From Lachnoclostridium sp. UBA3262 (GTDB taxonomy: Bacteria > Bacillota > Clostridia > Lachnospirales > Lachnospiraceae), in the NCBI GenBank assembly GCA_002362575.1, contig DEUM01000015.1, forward strand, positions 1-47,087: a stretch of DNA of 47,087 nt. Direction: 5' to 3'. Below are positions 32,649 through 41,342 of the stretch, piece by piece. Under the pieces are notes generated by a model. It was given only the letters and a program-made list of their open reading frames with translations. It searched no databases and was not told where the DNA came from. The position numbers and the translations under genes are program-made. How positions within the stretch are numbered: position 1 is the first letter of the stretch; the number at the start of each line of letters is the position of its first letter.

Positions 32649-34201
32649 AAAAGCTGCTGAAATCAGTTTTATTGACTTGTATTATACTGGCTGTCCTGTC
32701 GGGCGCAGTCATTTATCTGCTGACAAAGAAAGACGGGATTTCGGATGAATTTTCAAATCGTATTGCTACAGAACAGAGCGATCAGGGAAGTGAGAGAGGC
32801 TACCGTTATGATACGGACAAGGGGGCAATCCCGCTGATGACTTCCGGTCAGGAAAAGAATGTTCTTAATTTTGACAGCAATAAAGACGCTTACAATGTAG
32901 CGGTTTCTACGGCGGCAAGAGAACGGCTGGATCGTTTGATTAAGAGAACGACGCCGACTTTTGAAAAACCGATTATCGCGGCAAATCCATTTGGTACGAA
33001 CGAAAATACCTTTTACTTTTATTTTGAAACTTCTTACCGGGGGATGATTCGCTATACGGTTATGGTGGAGGATGCGTCGGTCCCCGACCATGTACGCTAT
33101 GTCAATAATGGGCAGGAAAGCAATCTGTCTACGGTGCATGAGTTTACGCTCAGTGGGCTGGTACCGGGCATGACAAATTATATCAAGATTGAAGTTTTGG
33201 ACGGTTCAGGAGCAAAGAGAGAAGACTTGACGTACAAGTATACCGTGCCAAATCAGGCAGGAGCTGCGGCAAAGCTAAGAGTACAAAAAGGAAAGAGCAA
33301 GGGAAGTGCGGCGAACGGATTATATTTCGTGTTCCCTAAAAATGATAAAAAGATATATGCCTATGACAACTCTGGAATATTGAGAAATACAACGAATACG
33401 GAATCCGGCCATGGAAAGCGCATCTATCAGTCGGGTGACAGTATATTATATCAGGTTTCCGGAACAAAATTTGCCAAGGTTTCAGCACTTGGCCGTGTGA
33501 CGGCAACAGCAGCTGTCAGGGGATACGGAAATGTCAAAGATTTCAGCTACGATGGTTATGATAATATCTATTCACTTGTGACAAAAGGTAAGAATGACTA
33601 TCTGCTGGCGACTTCTTTTAAGACAGGAAAGACAAAAGAGGTTTTTCGGTTTCCAAAGGGCGTCCGTGCGAATTCACTGACGGCGCCAAAGGCGGGGAAT
33701 ATTTATATAGCAGGCGCAAAGCCAAGCGGAGTACTGAAGGTGACTGCCGTTACCGGAAGAAGCCCGAAAGTAGCATTTGTGCTTGGGAAAAAGCAGGCGT
33801 GGAACAAGACCTCCCTGAAAAAAAAGGTAGTGGAGGATAAGGAAGTGCTTCGCTGGAACACGTCGGGGGCTGTGCTGAATCTGGAGGATGGTCTGTCAGA
33901 CGGTACAAACGACAGAATAGCGACCTATCTGCAAAATAATGGCAGAGGGGCAGGAATCAGCTTTACGGTAGATGGAAAGAAGAAGGCGGTCGCTGTCCGG
34001 GATTCCTTCCCAGTAGGCAAGGGCGGTTTCTGCGGATGCCAGCACTATGAGGAGAATTACATTATATCTGCCAATGATGCCGGTATTTATGAAGAATATG
34101 ACAGAGAAGGAAAGGTGACAAAGCAGTTTTCGCTGGGAAAAACGGTAGAGAATGTGACAAAGCTTTCCTTAAACGGTATGTGCTTTTATGGTGGAAATTA
34201 G
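32645..34201 (+). CDS. Arylsulfotransferase (ASST)-like exported protein
   Basis: The 518-aa protein has one N-terminal membrane helix or uncleaved signal (about residues 8-26) and an Ig-like N-terminal domain (residues 105-205). The domain's pattern PIIAANPFGTN...VPDHVRYVNNG...LSGLVPGMTNYIKIEV resembles bacterial arylsulfate sulfotransferases. A beta-propeller-like region follows. I do not see a clear ASST active-site His/Asn set, so the catalytic activity is doubtful. The start overlaps the EAL gene by 4 bases, linking its expression to c-di-GMP turnover. A structural or ligand-binding surface role is equally possible. Confidence 0.7.
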   Translation: MKKLLKSVLLTCIILAVLSGAVIYLLTKKDGISDEFSNRIATEQSDQGSERGYRYDTDKGAIPLMTSGQEKNVLNFDSNKDAYNVAVSTAARERLDRLIKRTTPTFEKPIIAANPFGTNENTFYFYFETSYRGMIRYTVMVEDASVPDHVRYVNNGQESNLSTVHEFTLSGLVPGMTNYIKIEVLDGSGAKREDLTYKYTVPNQAGAAAKLRVQKGKSKGSAANGLYFVFPKNDKKIYAYDNSGILRNTTNTESGHGKRIYQSGDSILYQVSGTKFAKVSALGRVTATAAVRGYGNVKDFSYDGYDNIYSLVTKGKNDYLLATSFKTGKTKEVFRFPKGVRANSLTAPKAGNIYIAGAKPSGVLKVTAVTGRSPKVAFVLGKKQAWNKTSLKKKVVEDKEVLRWNTSGAVLNLEDGLSDGTNDRIATYLQNNGRGAGISFTVDGKKKAVAVRDSFPVGKGGFCGCQHYEENYIISANDAGIYEEYDREGKVTKQFSLGKTVENVTKLSLNGMCFYGGN

Positions 34202-34249
34202 TTTTTTCCGGTTATTTCGAAAAAAGTTTAGGACAATATGAAAAAACAG

Positions 34250-34279
34250 TTGAGATTATGTGCTTATAGGTTGTATAAT
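34250..34279 (+). promoter_or_regulatory. Promoter of the transaldolase/transketolase genes
   Basis: TTGAGA (34250-34255), an 18-base spacer and TATAAT (34274-34279) lie 42 bases before the transaldolase start. The preceding gene ends at 34201 without a strong terminator. Confidence 0.65.
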
Positions 34280-34320
34280 AAAGCATATGATATAAATTTA
34301 CTTATAGGAGGGTAAAAGGA

Positions 34321-34974
34321 ATGAGATTTTTTATTGACACTGCCAATGTAGAGGATATCAAAAAGGCAAATGACATGGGAGTTATCTGTGGAGTTACGAC
34401 GAACCCATCTCTGATTGCAAAAGAGGGACGGGACTTCAATCAGGTAATTGCTGAAATTGCTTCTATTGTAGACGGCCCAATCAGCGGCGAGGTGAAAGCT
34501 ACGACAGTAGACGCAGAGGGTATGATTGCAGAAGGCAGGGAAATTGCCAAAATCCATGAAAATATGGTTGTTAAAATTCCTATGACTGCAGAAGGCTTGA
34601 AGGCAACAAAGACACTGACCAGTGAGGGGATTAAAGTAAATGTAACTTTAATTTTTAGCGCTAATCAGGCATTGTTGGCAGCAAGAGCAGGGGCTACATA
34701 TGTATCTCCATTTTTAGGACGCTTAGACGATATTTCACAGCCGGGTATTGATTTGATTCGTGATATCGCTGAGATTTTTGCTGTACATGATTTAGATACA
34801 AAGATTATTGCAGCAAGTGTCCGCAATCCGATTCATGTTACGGACTGTGCATTGGCAGGGGCAGATATTGCCACAGTACCATATGGCGTTATCGACCAGA
34901 TGACAAAGCATCCGCTTACTGACGCTGGTATTGATAAATTCCAGAAGGATTACATCGCTGTATTTGGCGAGTAA
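34321..34974 (+). CDS. Transaldolase, fructose-6-phosphate aldolase-like class
   Basis: The 217-aa TIM-barrel aldolase belongs to the short transaldolase/FSA subfamily. The Schiff-base lysine is Lys85 in VVKIPMT, and the family segments MRFFIDTANVEDIK, GVTTNPSLI and AASVRNPIHV are present. It transfers a dihydroxyacetone unit between sugar phosphates in the non-oxidative pentose phosphate pathway. A GGAGGG site lies 7 bases before ATG 34321. It precedes the two transketolase subunits by 42 bp, which supports transaldolase rather than aldolase activity. FSA-like function cannot be excluded by sequence alone. Confidence 0.93.
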   Translation: MRFFIDTANVEDIKKANDMGVICGVTTNPSLIAKEGRDFNQVIAEIASIVDGPISGEVKATTVDAEGMIAEGREIAKIHENMVVKIPMTAEGLKATKTLTSEGIKVNVTLIFSANQALLAARAGATYVSPFLGRLDDISQPGIDLIRDIAEIFAVHDLDTKIIAASVRNPIHVTDCALAGADIATVPYGVIDQMTKHPLTDAGIDKFQKDYIAVFGE

Positions 34975-35016
34975 TCTTTGTGAGTAAGGAATAAATATTA
35001 AAAGGAGATTTGATTT

Positions 35017-35853
35017 ATGAACAAGTTAGAGCTTCAGAAAATGGCTGTTGAAGTTCGCAAGGGTGTAGTGACTGCTGTACACAGTGCAAAGTCTGGTCAT
35101 CCGGGTGGTTCTTTATCAGCAGCAGATATTTATACATACCTTTTTTTCGAGGAATTGAATATTGATCCGAAGAATCCAGACAAGGCAGACCGTGACCGTT
35201 TTGTCCTGAGTAAGGGACATACGGCGCCGGGTTATTATTCTGTTCTGGCCAACAGAGGATTTTTCCCTGTTTCGGATTTGACGACACTGCGTAAGGTAGG
35301 TTCTTATTTACAGGGACATCCGGATAAGAAGCATATTCCGGGCGTAGATATGTCGAGTGGTTCTCTCGGACAGGGGATTTCAGCCGCTGTCGGAATGGCT
35401 TTGTCGGCAAAACTCAGCAATGAGGATTACCGTGTTTACACACTCCTCGGCGACGGAGAGATTCAGGAGGGACAGGTCTGGGAGGCTGCTATGTTTGCCG
35501 GACACAGAAAGCTGGATAACTTTGTTGCAATTGTAGATAATAATGGATTACAGATTGACGGCGCGGTGGATGAGGTATGTTCCCCATATCCGATCGATGA
35601 AAAGTTTAAGGCATTTGGTTTCCATGTAATCAATGTGGATGGACATGACTTTGATGCCCTGAAGGCAGCTTTCGATGAAGCAAAGGCAACGAAGGGCATG
35701 CCGACTGCCATTGTAGCTAAGACTACAAAAGGAAAGGGCGTTTCCTTTATGGAAAATCAGGTTGGCTGGCATGGCACGGCTCCGAATGATGAGCAGTATG
35801 CGCAGGCAATGGAAGAATTAGAGAAAGCAGGTGAGTCTTTATGTCAGAAGTAA
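35017..35853 (+). CDS. Transketolase, N-terminal subunit
   Basis: The 278-aa subunit carries the thiamine diphosphate-binding half of transketolase. The TPP motif is GDGEIQEGQVWEAAMFAGH with NN about 30 residues later, and the early segments KSGHPGGSLSAADIY and LSKGHTAPGYYS are conserved. It needs the C-terminal subunit encoded 13 bp overlapping downstream. Split transketolases are usual in Clostridia and some archaea. The start ATG has AAAGGAGA upstream. Together with the transaldolase it forms the non-oxidative pentose phosphate module. Confidence 0.96.
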   Translation: MNKLELQKMAVEVRKGVVTAVHSAKSGHPGGSLSAADIYTYLFFEELNIDPKNPDKADRDRFVLSKGHTAPGYYSVLANRGFFPVSDLTTLRKVGSYLQGHPDKKHIPGVDMSSGSLGQGISAAVGMALSAKLSNEDYRVYTLLGDGEIQEGQVWEAAMFAGHRKLDNFVAIVDNNGLQIDGAVDEVCSPYPIDEKFKAFGFHVINVDGHDFDALKAAFDEAKATKGMPTAIVAKTTKGKGVSFMENQVGWHGTAPNDEQYAQAMEELEKAGESLCQK

Positions 35854-36782
35854 AAAAGATTGCTACCCGTGAAAGCTATGGTAATGCTCTTGCAGAGCTG
35901 GGGGCAGAGTTTGATAACCTCGTTGTACTGGATGCAGACCTTGCGGCTGCCACAAAGACTGGCGTGTTTAAGAAAGCATTTCCGGAGAGACACATTGACT
36001 GTGGTATTGCAGAGTGTAATATGATGGGCATTGCGGCAGGACTTGCGACAACAGGTAAGGTTCCGTTTGCAAGCTCCTTTGCGATGTTTGCAGCAGGACG
36101 TGCCTTTGAGCAGGTTCGTAACTCCATTGGATATCCGAAACTGAATGTAAAGATTGGTGCAACTCATGCCGGTATTTCGGTTGGCGAGGATGGTGCAACC
36201 CACCAGTGTAATGAGGATGTTGCCCTGATGCGCACGATTCCGGGAATGACCGTTATTGTCCCTGCGGATGATGTAGAGGCAAAGGCAGCGGTACGCGCGG
36301 CGTATGAGCATGAGGGGCCTTGTTATCTCCGCTTTGGAAGACTGGCTGTTCCGGTTATCAATGATAAACCGGATTATAAATTTGAACTGGGCAAGGGTGT
36401 TGTGCTCCGCGAAGGAAAGGACGTCACGATTGTGGCAAGCGGACTTCCGGTAGCAAACTGTCTGGAGGCAGCTGAAAAGCTGGCGGCAGATGGAATTGAC
36501 GCTAAAGTTATCAATATTCACACAATTAAGCCGCTCGATGAGGATTTGATTGTCGCTTCGGCAAAGGAAACCGGTAAGGTTGTTACAGTTGAGGAACATT
36601 CTGTAATTGGTGGTCTTGGCAGTGCGGTATGTGATGTATTGTCTGAAAAAGCACCGACGAAGGTTTGCAAGATTGGCGTCAATGATGTATTTGGTGAATC
36701 CGGCCCGGCAGTAGAACTGGTGAAAAAGTACGGTTTGGATGCGGACAGTATTTATAATAAGGTAAAGGCTTTCTGCAGCTAA
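35841..36782 (+). CDS. Transketolase, C-terminal subunit
   Basis: The 313-aa subunit has the pyrimidine-binding domain with the conserved glutamate region HIDCGIAECNMMGIAAGLA and the following TGKVPFASSFA. The transketolase C-terminal domain (about 190-313) contains the VEEHSVIGGLG motif. It pairs with the N-terminal subunit to shuttle two-carbon ketol units between sugar phosphates. The start ATG 35841 lies inside the 3' end of the first subunit gene behind a GCAGGTGAG site, so synthesis is coupled. A GC-rich hairpin follows 60 bp after its stop. Confidence 0.96.
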   Translation: MSEVKKIATRESYGNALAELGAEFDNLVVLDADLAAATKTGVFKKAFPERHIDCGIAECNMMGIAAGLATTGKVPFASSFAMFAAGRAFEQVRNSIGYPKLNVKIGATHAGISVGEDGATHQCNEDVALMRTIPGMTVIVPADDVEAKAAVRAAYEHEGPCYLRFGRLAVPVINDKPDYKFELGKGVVLREGKDVTIVASGLPVANCLEAAEKLAADGIDAKVINIHTIKPLDEDLIVASAKETGKVVTVEEHSVIGGLGSAVCDVLSEKAPTKVCKIGVNDVFGESGPAVELVKKYGLDADSIYNKVKAFCS

Positions 36783-36841
36783 ATCAGATTGAGTTCTAAA
36801 CAGGATTTAGGATTCTAACAGATAGAAAAAAGAAATTGTAT

Positions 36842-36871
36842 ACGCCCCCGTAGTCAATGCGGGGGCGTTTC
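36842..36871 (+). terminator. GC-rich hairpin after the transketolase genes
   Basis: ACGCCCCCG (36842-36850) pairs with CGGGGGCGT (36860-36868) around a 9-base loop, followed by only TTC. It may partly terminate transcription between the pentose-phosphate genes and aroA. Confidence 0.6.
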
Positions 36872-36894
36872 AGGTTAAAGGAGTAAAAGGGTTG

Positions 36895-38208
36895 ATGAAT
36901 AAGCCAGAAGAAAATTCCCTGTTTCAGATGAAACCGTTTGAGGAAAAACCAGATATCTGTGTAACGGTTCCCGGTTCGAAAAGCATGACAAACCGTGCAT
37001 TGCTTTTAGCTGCCCTGTCGGAGGGGCAGAGTGTACTAAAGGGCGTGCAATTTAGTGAGGACTCCCGGGTTTTTATGGAAGCGTTACGGGAGATTGGATA
37101 TTCGGTTGCGGTGGACGAAGACAGGGCGAAAGTAGTAATTGGGGGAAGGGGAACGAAGATTCCGAAAGATAATGTATCTGTCTATGTAGGAAGTGCGGGA
37201 ACTGCGGCAAGGTTTTTGACTGCGATGCTGGCTTTGTCGGGGGGAAGGTACGAGGTAACTTCTTCGGAACAGATGAAAGGCAGACCGATGCGGCCGCTTC
37301 TGGAGGCATTGGAGCAGCTTGGTGTGATATTTGAATATAAGGAAAGACCATATGCGTTTCCTTTTGCGATTTGTGGAAGACGGAACGTGCCGTGTGAGAA
37401 GGTTTTTCTTAATATAGATGAGAGCAGTCAGTTTCTGAGTGCTCTGCTGTTAGCCGGAGTGCTTTATGAGAATGGCTTTCTTATAAAGCTGACAGGAAAA
37501 CGGGATGCGAAAGCATATGTAAAGATTTCTATGAAGATGATGCGTGAGTTTGGATGCCATATGGAGCAGAGAACGGAAAATGAGTACGCCCTGCTTCCGG
37601 AACAGAGCTACACGGCAAGAGAGTATCAGATAGAGCCGGATGTATCGGCGGCGTGCTATTTTTACGCAATGGCGGCGGTCAATGGTGGAACGGCGCTGGT
37701 ACGCCATGTCCACTTTGACAGTACACAGGGGGATATCCGTTTTCTCTATGTGCTGGAAAAGATGGGGTGTGAGGTAAAGGACGAACCGGAGGGAATTCGT
37801 GTGACAGGGAAGAATGACGGCAGTCTGCACGGCGTCAGGATAAATATGAGTGACTTCTCTGACCAGACAATGACATTGGCGGCGGTTGCTGTTTTTGCTG
37901 ATTCGCCCACAGAAATTTCCGGCGTTTCCCATATAAGACGGCAGGAGTCCGACCGGATTCATGGTATCGTCACGGAGCTGTCGAGGCTGGGAATTCGTTG
38001 TCAGGAGAAAGAGGACGGTATTTCCATTCTGCCGGGAAAGATAGAACCAGCAGTGATTCAGACATATGATGACCACCGGATGGCAATGGCTTTTGCCATA
38101 ATTGGCACAAAAATACCGGGAATTGTGATTGAAAATCCGTTATGTTGCCGAAAAACGTATGAGAAATACTTTGAAGTATTGACAAATCTTAATTTAAGTT
38201 TAAACTAA
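36895..38208 (+). CDS. aroA: 3-phosphoshikimate 1-carboxyvinyltransferase (EPSP synthase)
   Basis: The 437-aa enzyme joins shikimate 3-phosphate and phosphoenolpyruvate in the shikimate pathway. The signature PGSKSMTNRALLLAAL lies near residue 27, the GSAGTAARFLTAML motif near residue 99, and C-terminal motifs include RRQESDRIHGI and TYDDHRMAMAFA. Length is typical. An AAAGGAG site lies 8 bases before TTG 36892 and 11 bases before ATG 36895, so the true start may be either. Fused AroD-AroK is encoded 6 kb downstream on the same strand. The argS gene follows after 34 bp. Confidence 0.95.
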   Translation: MNKPEENSLFQMKPFEEKPDICVTVPGSKSMTNRALLLAALSEGQSVLKGVQFSEDSRVFMEALREIGYSVAVDEDRAKVVIGGRGTKIPKDNVSVYVGSAGTAARFLTAMLALSGGRYEVTSSEQMKGRPMRPLLEALEQLGVIFEYKERPYAFPFAICGRRNVPCEKVFLNIDESSQFLSALLLAGVLYENGFLIKLTGKRDAKAYVKISMKMMREFGCHMEQRTENEYALLPEQSYTAREYQIEPDVSAACYFYAMAAVNGGTALVRHVHFDSTQGDIRFLYVLEKMGCEVKDEPEGIRVTGKNDGSLHGVRINMSDFSDQTMTLAAVAVFADSPTEISGVSHIRRQESDRIHGIVTELSRLGIRCQEKEDGISILPGKIEPAVIQTYDDHRMAMAFAIIGTKIPGIVIENPLCCRKTYEKYFEVLTNLNLSLN

Positions 38209-38242
38209 GTAATAAGGAATTAAAAAAGAGAGGTAAGGTAGT

Positions 38243-40012
38243 GTGAAAAAAGTAATAGAGATATTAAAAGAGAAGGTGACAGGAGGATTTAAACAGGCTG
38301 GTTATGACGAAAAGTATGGCTTTGTTTCTGTCTCGAACCGTCCGGATTTGTGCCAGTACCAGTGTAATGGTGCGATGGCGGCGGCTAAGGAGTATAAAAA
38401 GGCGCCGTTTATGATTGCGGAGGACGTTGTTTCCAAGCTTTCCGGAGATGCCGTGTTTGAGCAGATTGAGGCAGTAAAGCCGGGATTCATTAATATAACA
38501 GTCAGCGGTGCTTTTCTGGCGGAGCAGGCAGAAAAGATGTGTGAAGAAGAAGATTTTGGTGTCGAGAAGCCGGAAGTGAAGAAGACAATTGTCATTGATT
38601 ACGGCGGGCCGAATGTGGCGAAGCCGCTTCATGTAGGGCATCTGCGTCCGGCAGTGATTGGCGAGAGTGTGAAACGAATCTGCCGTTTTATGGGAGATAA
38701 GGTAATTGGCGACGTGCATTTAGGCGACTGGGGGCTCCAGATTGGGCTGATTATCACGGAAGTAAAGCGGCGTCAGCCGGAGCTGCCATATTTTGATGAC
38801 AGCTTCGAGGGGGAATATCCGAAAGAGCCGCCGTTTACGATTGGCGATTTAGAGGAGATTTATCCTTACGCGAGCAATTATTCAAAGGAGCATGAAGATT
38901 ATCTGACGGAGGCGAGAGAGGCAACGACACTCTTTCAGGATGGGCATGCCGGGTACCGCGCGCTATGGCATCATATTCTGGATGTGTCGATTGCGGACTT
39001 GAAGAAGAATTATGATAAGCTGAATGTAGAGTTTGACCTTTGGAAGAAAGAGAGTGATGTACAGAAATATATACCGGATATGGTTCAGAAACTGAAAGAC
39101 GACGGTTTTGCACACATCAGTGAGGGTGCACTTGTCGTTGATGTCACAGAGGAGGGGGATAAAAAAGAACTTCCGCCTTGTATTATCGTCAAGTCAAATG
39201 GCGCTACGCTCTATGCAACTACTGATTTGGCTACGATTGTGGAGAGGGAAAAGCTGTTCCAGCCGGACCAGATTATTTATGTGACGGATAAACGGCAGGG
39301 CATGCATTTTACTCAGGTATTCCGTTCGGCAAAGAAATCCGGTATTGCAAAGCCGGAGACGAAGCTTGATTTTATCGGTCTTGGCACAATGAACGGAAAA
39401 GATGGCAAGCCGTTTAAGACAAGGGATGGCGGGGTGCTCCGCCTGCAGGCGCTCAGAGAGGAAATCAATGAAGAAGTATATACAAAGATAAAGGAGAACC
39501 GGGATTACTCGGAAAGCGAGGCAAGGGAGATTTCCGAGAAGGTCGGACTGGCGGCGCTGAAATATGGAGACTTGTCGAATCAGGCGTCAAAGGACTATAT
39601 ATTTGATATCGAGAGATTTGCTTCCTTCGAGGGAAATACTGGGCCATATATTTTGTATACGATTGTAAGAATTAAATCATTATTTAATAAATACAAGGAA
39701 AACGGCGGAGTATTTAACGAAAAAGCGTCACTTTTACCTCCTATAAGCGAAAGCGAGACGGGTGTATATTTGACGTTGAGTAAGTTTGCCGATACGATGG
39801 AGACGGCTTATGCGGAGCTTGCTCCTCACAAAATCTGTCAGTTTGTTTATGAATTGTCGGATGCATTGAATCATTTTTATCATGAAACTAAAATTTTAGC
39901 TGAAGCAGATGAAGCGAGAAGGGAATCGTACTTAAAGTTGATTGGTCTGGCGCAGAGAGTGTTGGAGAGGTGTATTGATATGCTTGGCTTTGAGGCGCCG
40001 GATAAAATGTAG
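38243..40012 (+). CDS. argS: Arginyl-tRNA synthetase
   Basis: The 589-aa class I synthetase has the ArgRS N-terminal additional domain (residues 1-100). The HIGH signature appears as HVGHLRP, preceded by VIDYGGPNVAKPL. The DLATIVEREKL and VTDKRQGMHF segments follow, and the C-terminal anticodon-binding DALR domain ends with LERCIDMLGFEAPDKM. As in many ArgRS the KMSK lysine motif is altered (GKPFKTRDGG). The start is GTG 38243, with AGAGGTAAGG upstream; no other start fits the conserved N-terminus better. It charges tRNA-Arg and is essential. Confidence 0.95.
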   Translation: MKKVIEILKEKVTGGFKQAGYDEKYGFVSVSNRPDLCQYQCNGAMAAAKEYKKAPFMIAEDVVSKLSGDAVFEQIEAVKPGFINITVSGAFLAEQAEKMCEEEDFGVEKPEVKKTIVIDYGGPNVAKPLHVGHLRPAVIGESVKRICRFMGDKVIGDVHLGDWGLQIGLIITEVKRRQPELPYFDDSFEGEYPKEPPFTIGDLEEIYPYASNYSKEHEDYLTEAREATTLFQDGHAGYRALWHHILDVSIADLKKNYDKLNVEFDLWKKESDVQKYIPDMVQKLKDDGFAHISEGALVVDVTEEGDKKELPPCIIVKSNGATLYATTDLATIVEREKLFQPDQIIYVTDKRQGMHFTQVFRSAKKSGIAKPETKLDFIGLGTMNGKDGKPFKTRDGGVLRLQALREEINEEVYTKIKENRDYSESEAREISEKVGLAALKYGDLSNQASKDYIFDIERFASFEGNTGPYILYTIVRIKSLFNKYKENGGVFNEKASLLPPISESETGVYLTLSKFADTMETAYAELAPHKICQFVYELSDALNHFYHETKILAEADEARRESYLKLIGLAQRVLERCIDMLGFEAPDKM

Positions 40013-40028
40013 GAAGGGGTGTAAATCT

Positions 40029-41342
40029 GTGTTTGTTGGCCGCGAACGGGAACTGGCAATGTTAGAAAAATCCTACCAGTCCGCAAAGAACGGTGTTGTC
40101 GTTCTTTACGGTCGGGAGGGAATCGGAAAGACCGCGCTGATTCGGCAGTTTATAAAGGAGAAGCCTTATGTCTATTATCAGGCAAGGGAATTGTCAGAAT
40201 TGGAACAGAATCGGTTTTTTGATGAAAAAAAGGAAGAACTGGAGAGCATGTCGGCAGGGCAGAAGACCTGCTTTATCGTAGATGAGTTTGATTTGATGCA
40301 AAAGGGCTATAAGCAGTTTTTTGCGGACTTTTCAGATTATGTGGAGAAACTTCCGGCGGGCAGGGTAATGATACTGCTTTTGAGTTCTTCGGTGCAGTGG
40401 GTAGAAAATTCGATGGTTTCGGATATGGGGAATCTTGCCTCTGCCATTACTGCGTTTATTAAGCTGAAGGAATTTACCTTTATGGAGATGATGGAGCGTT
40501 TCCCGGACAGCACGACAGAGGAATGTGTTGCTATATATGGTATTATGGGGGGTGTACCGGCATACTTGAATTTCTGGAACCCAAAGGAAACAATACGCAA
40601 GAACATTCTTCGTATCATTCTGGATGATAAGGGAGTGCTTCACAGAGAAGCACAGCGTTTTTTGAAAACAGCGCTGCGGGAACTGCCGTTTTATAGTACG
40701 ATACTGTCTGTTCTGGCGGAGGATGAGCCGAAGCTGAATTATCTGTATAACCGCACACATTTCAGCCGTGCCAAAATTTCCGTCTATATTAAGAATCTGA
40801 TGCAGTTAGATGTGGCGGCGAAGATATTTTCTTACGAGCCGGAAAAGAAGGATAATATACAGAAGGGGTTGTACGGTATTACGGATTCCTTTTTACAATT
40901 TTGGTATAAGCTCGTATACCCTAATTTTTCGGATTTCAGCATTATGGAGCCGGAGGAGTTTTATGCTGCGCATGTCCGAAATCATCTGGACGATATTATT
41001 AAAAAGGCTTACATTAAAGTCTGTCGCGAATTTATGGAACTGATGAATCTGTATAACCGGCTGCCGGTCAAGTTCAAGAATTTTGGAAGCCTTTATGGAA
41101 AGACTGGATTTATTCCGCTGATTGCGAACAGTGAAAGTGGAGAATTGTTAGTCGGAGCCTGCAAATGGTCAAATAAACCAATGGATATGAAAGATTTCGA
41201 GAAGCTTCTGGAAGATACCTCGCAGACGGGGAAGGAAGCAGATTACTATTATCTGTTTTCGAAAGAGGGCTTTACGCAGGATTTAGCGGCAATGGCACAG
41301 AATATGGATAATATACAATGTATTGACTTGGAGGAGATGTGA
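40029..41342 (+). CDS. Archaeal-type P-loop ATPase with DUF234-like C-terminus
   Basis: The 437-aa protein opens with FVGRERELAMLEKSY and Walker A GREGIGKTAL. Walker B CFIVDEFD lies near residue 80, and GGVPAYL near residue 180 is typical of the archaeal-type ATPase family. The C-terminal region (about 290-400), including FWYKLVYPNFS, resembles DUF234, a nuclease-like domain. The start is GTG 40029, just after argS, with an AGGAAGGGG site. Its stop overlaps the next ATPase start (TGATG), so the two are coupled. The function of this family is unknown in bacteria; nucleic-acid-linked STAND-like roles are speculated. Confidence 0.88.
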   Translation: MFVGRERELAMLEKSYQSAKNGVVVLYGREGIGKTALIRQFIKEKPYVYYQARELSELEQNRFFDEKKEELESMSAGQKTCFIVDEFDLMQKGYKQFFADFSDYVEKLPAGRVMILLLSSSVQWVENSMVSDMGNLASAITAFIKLKEFTFMEMMERFPDSTTEECVAIYGIMGGVPAYLNFWNPKETIRKNILRIILDDKGVLHREAQRFLKTALRELPFYSTILSVLAEDEPKLNYLYNRTHFSRAKISVYIKNLMQLDVAAKIFSYEPEKKDNIQKGLYGITDSFLQFWYKLVYPNFSDFSIMEPEEFYAAHVRNHLDDIIKKAYIKVCREFMELMNLYNRLPVKFKNFGSLYGKTGFIPLIANSESGELLVGACKWSNKPMDMKDFEKLLEDTSQTGKEADYYYLFSKEGFTQDLAAMAQNMDNIQCIDLEEM

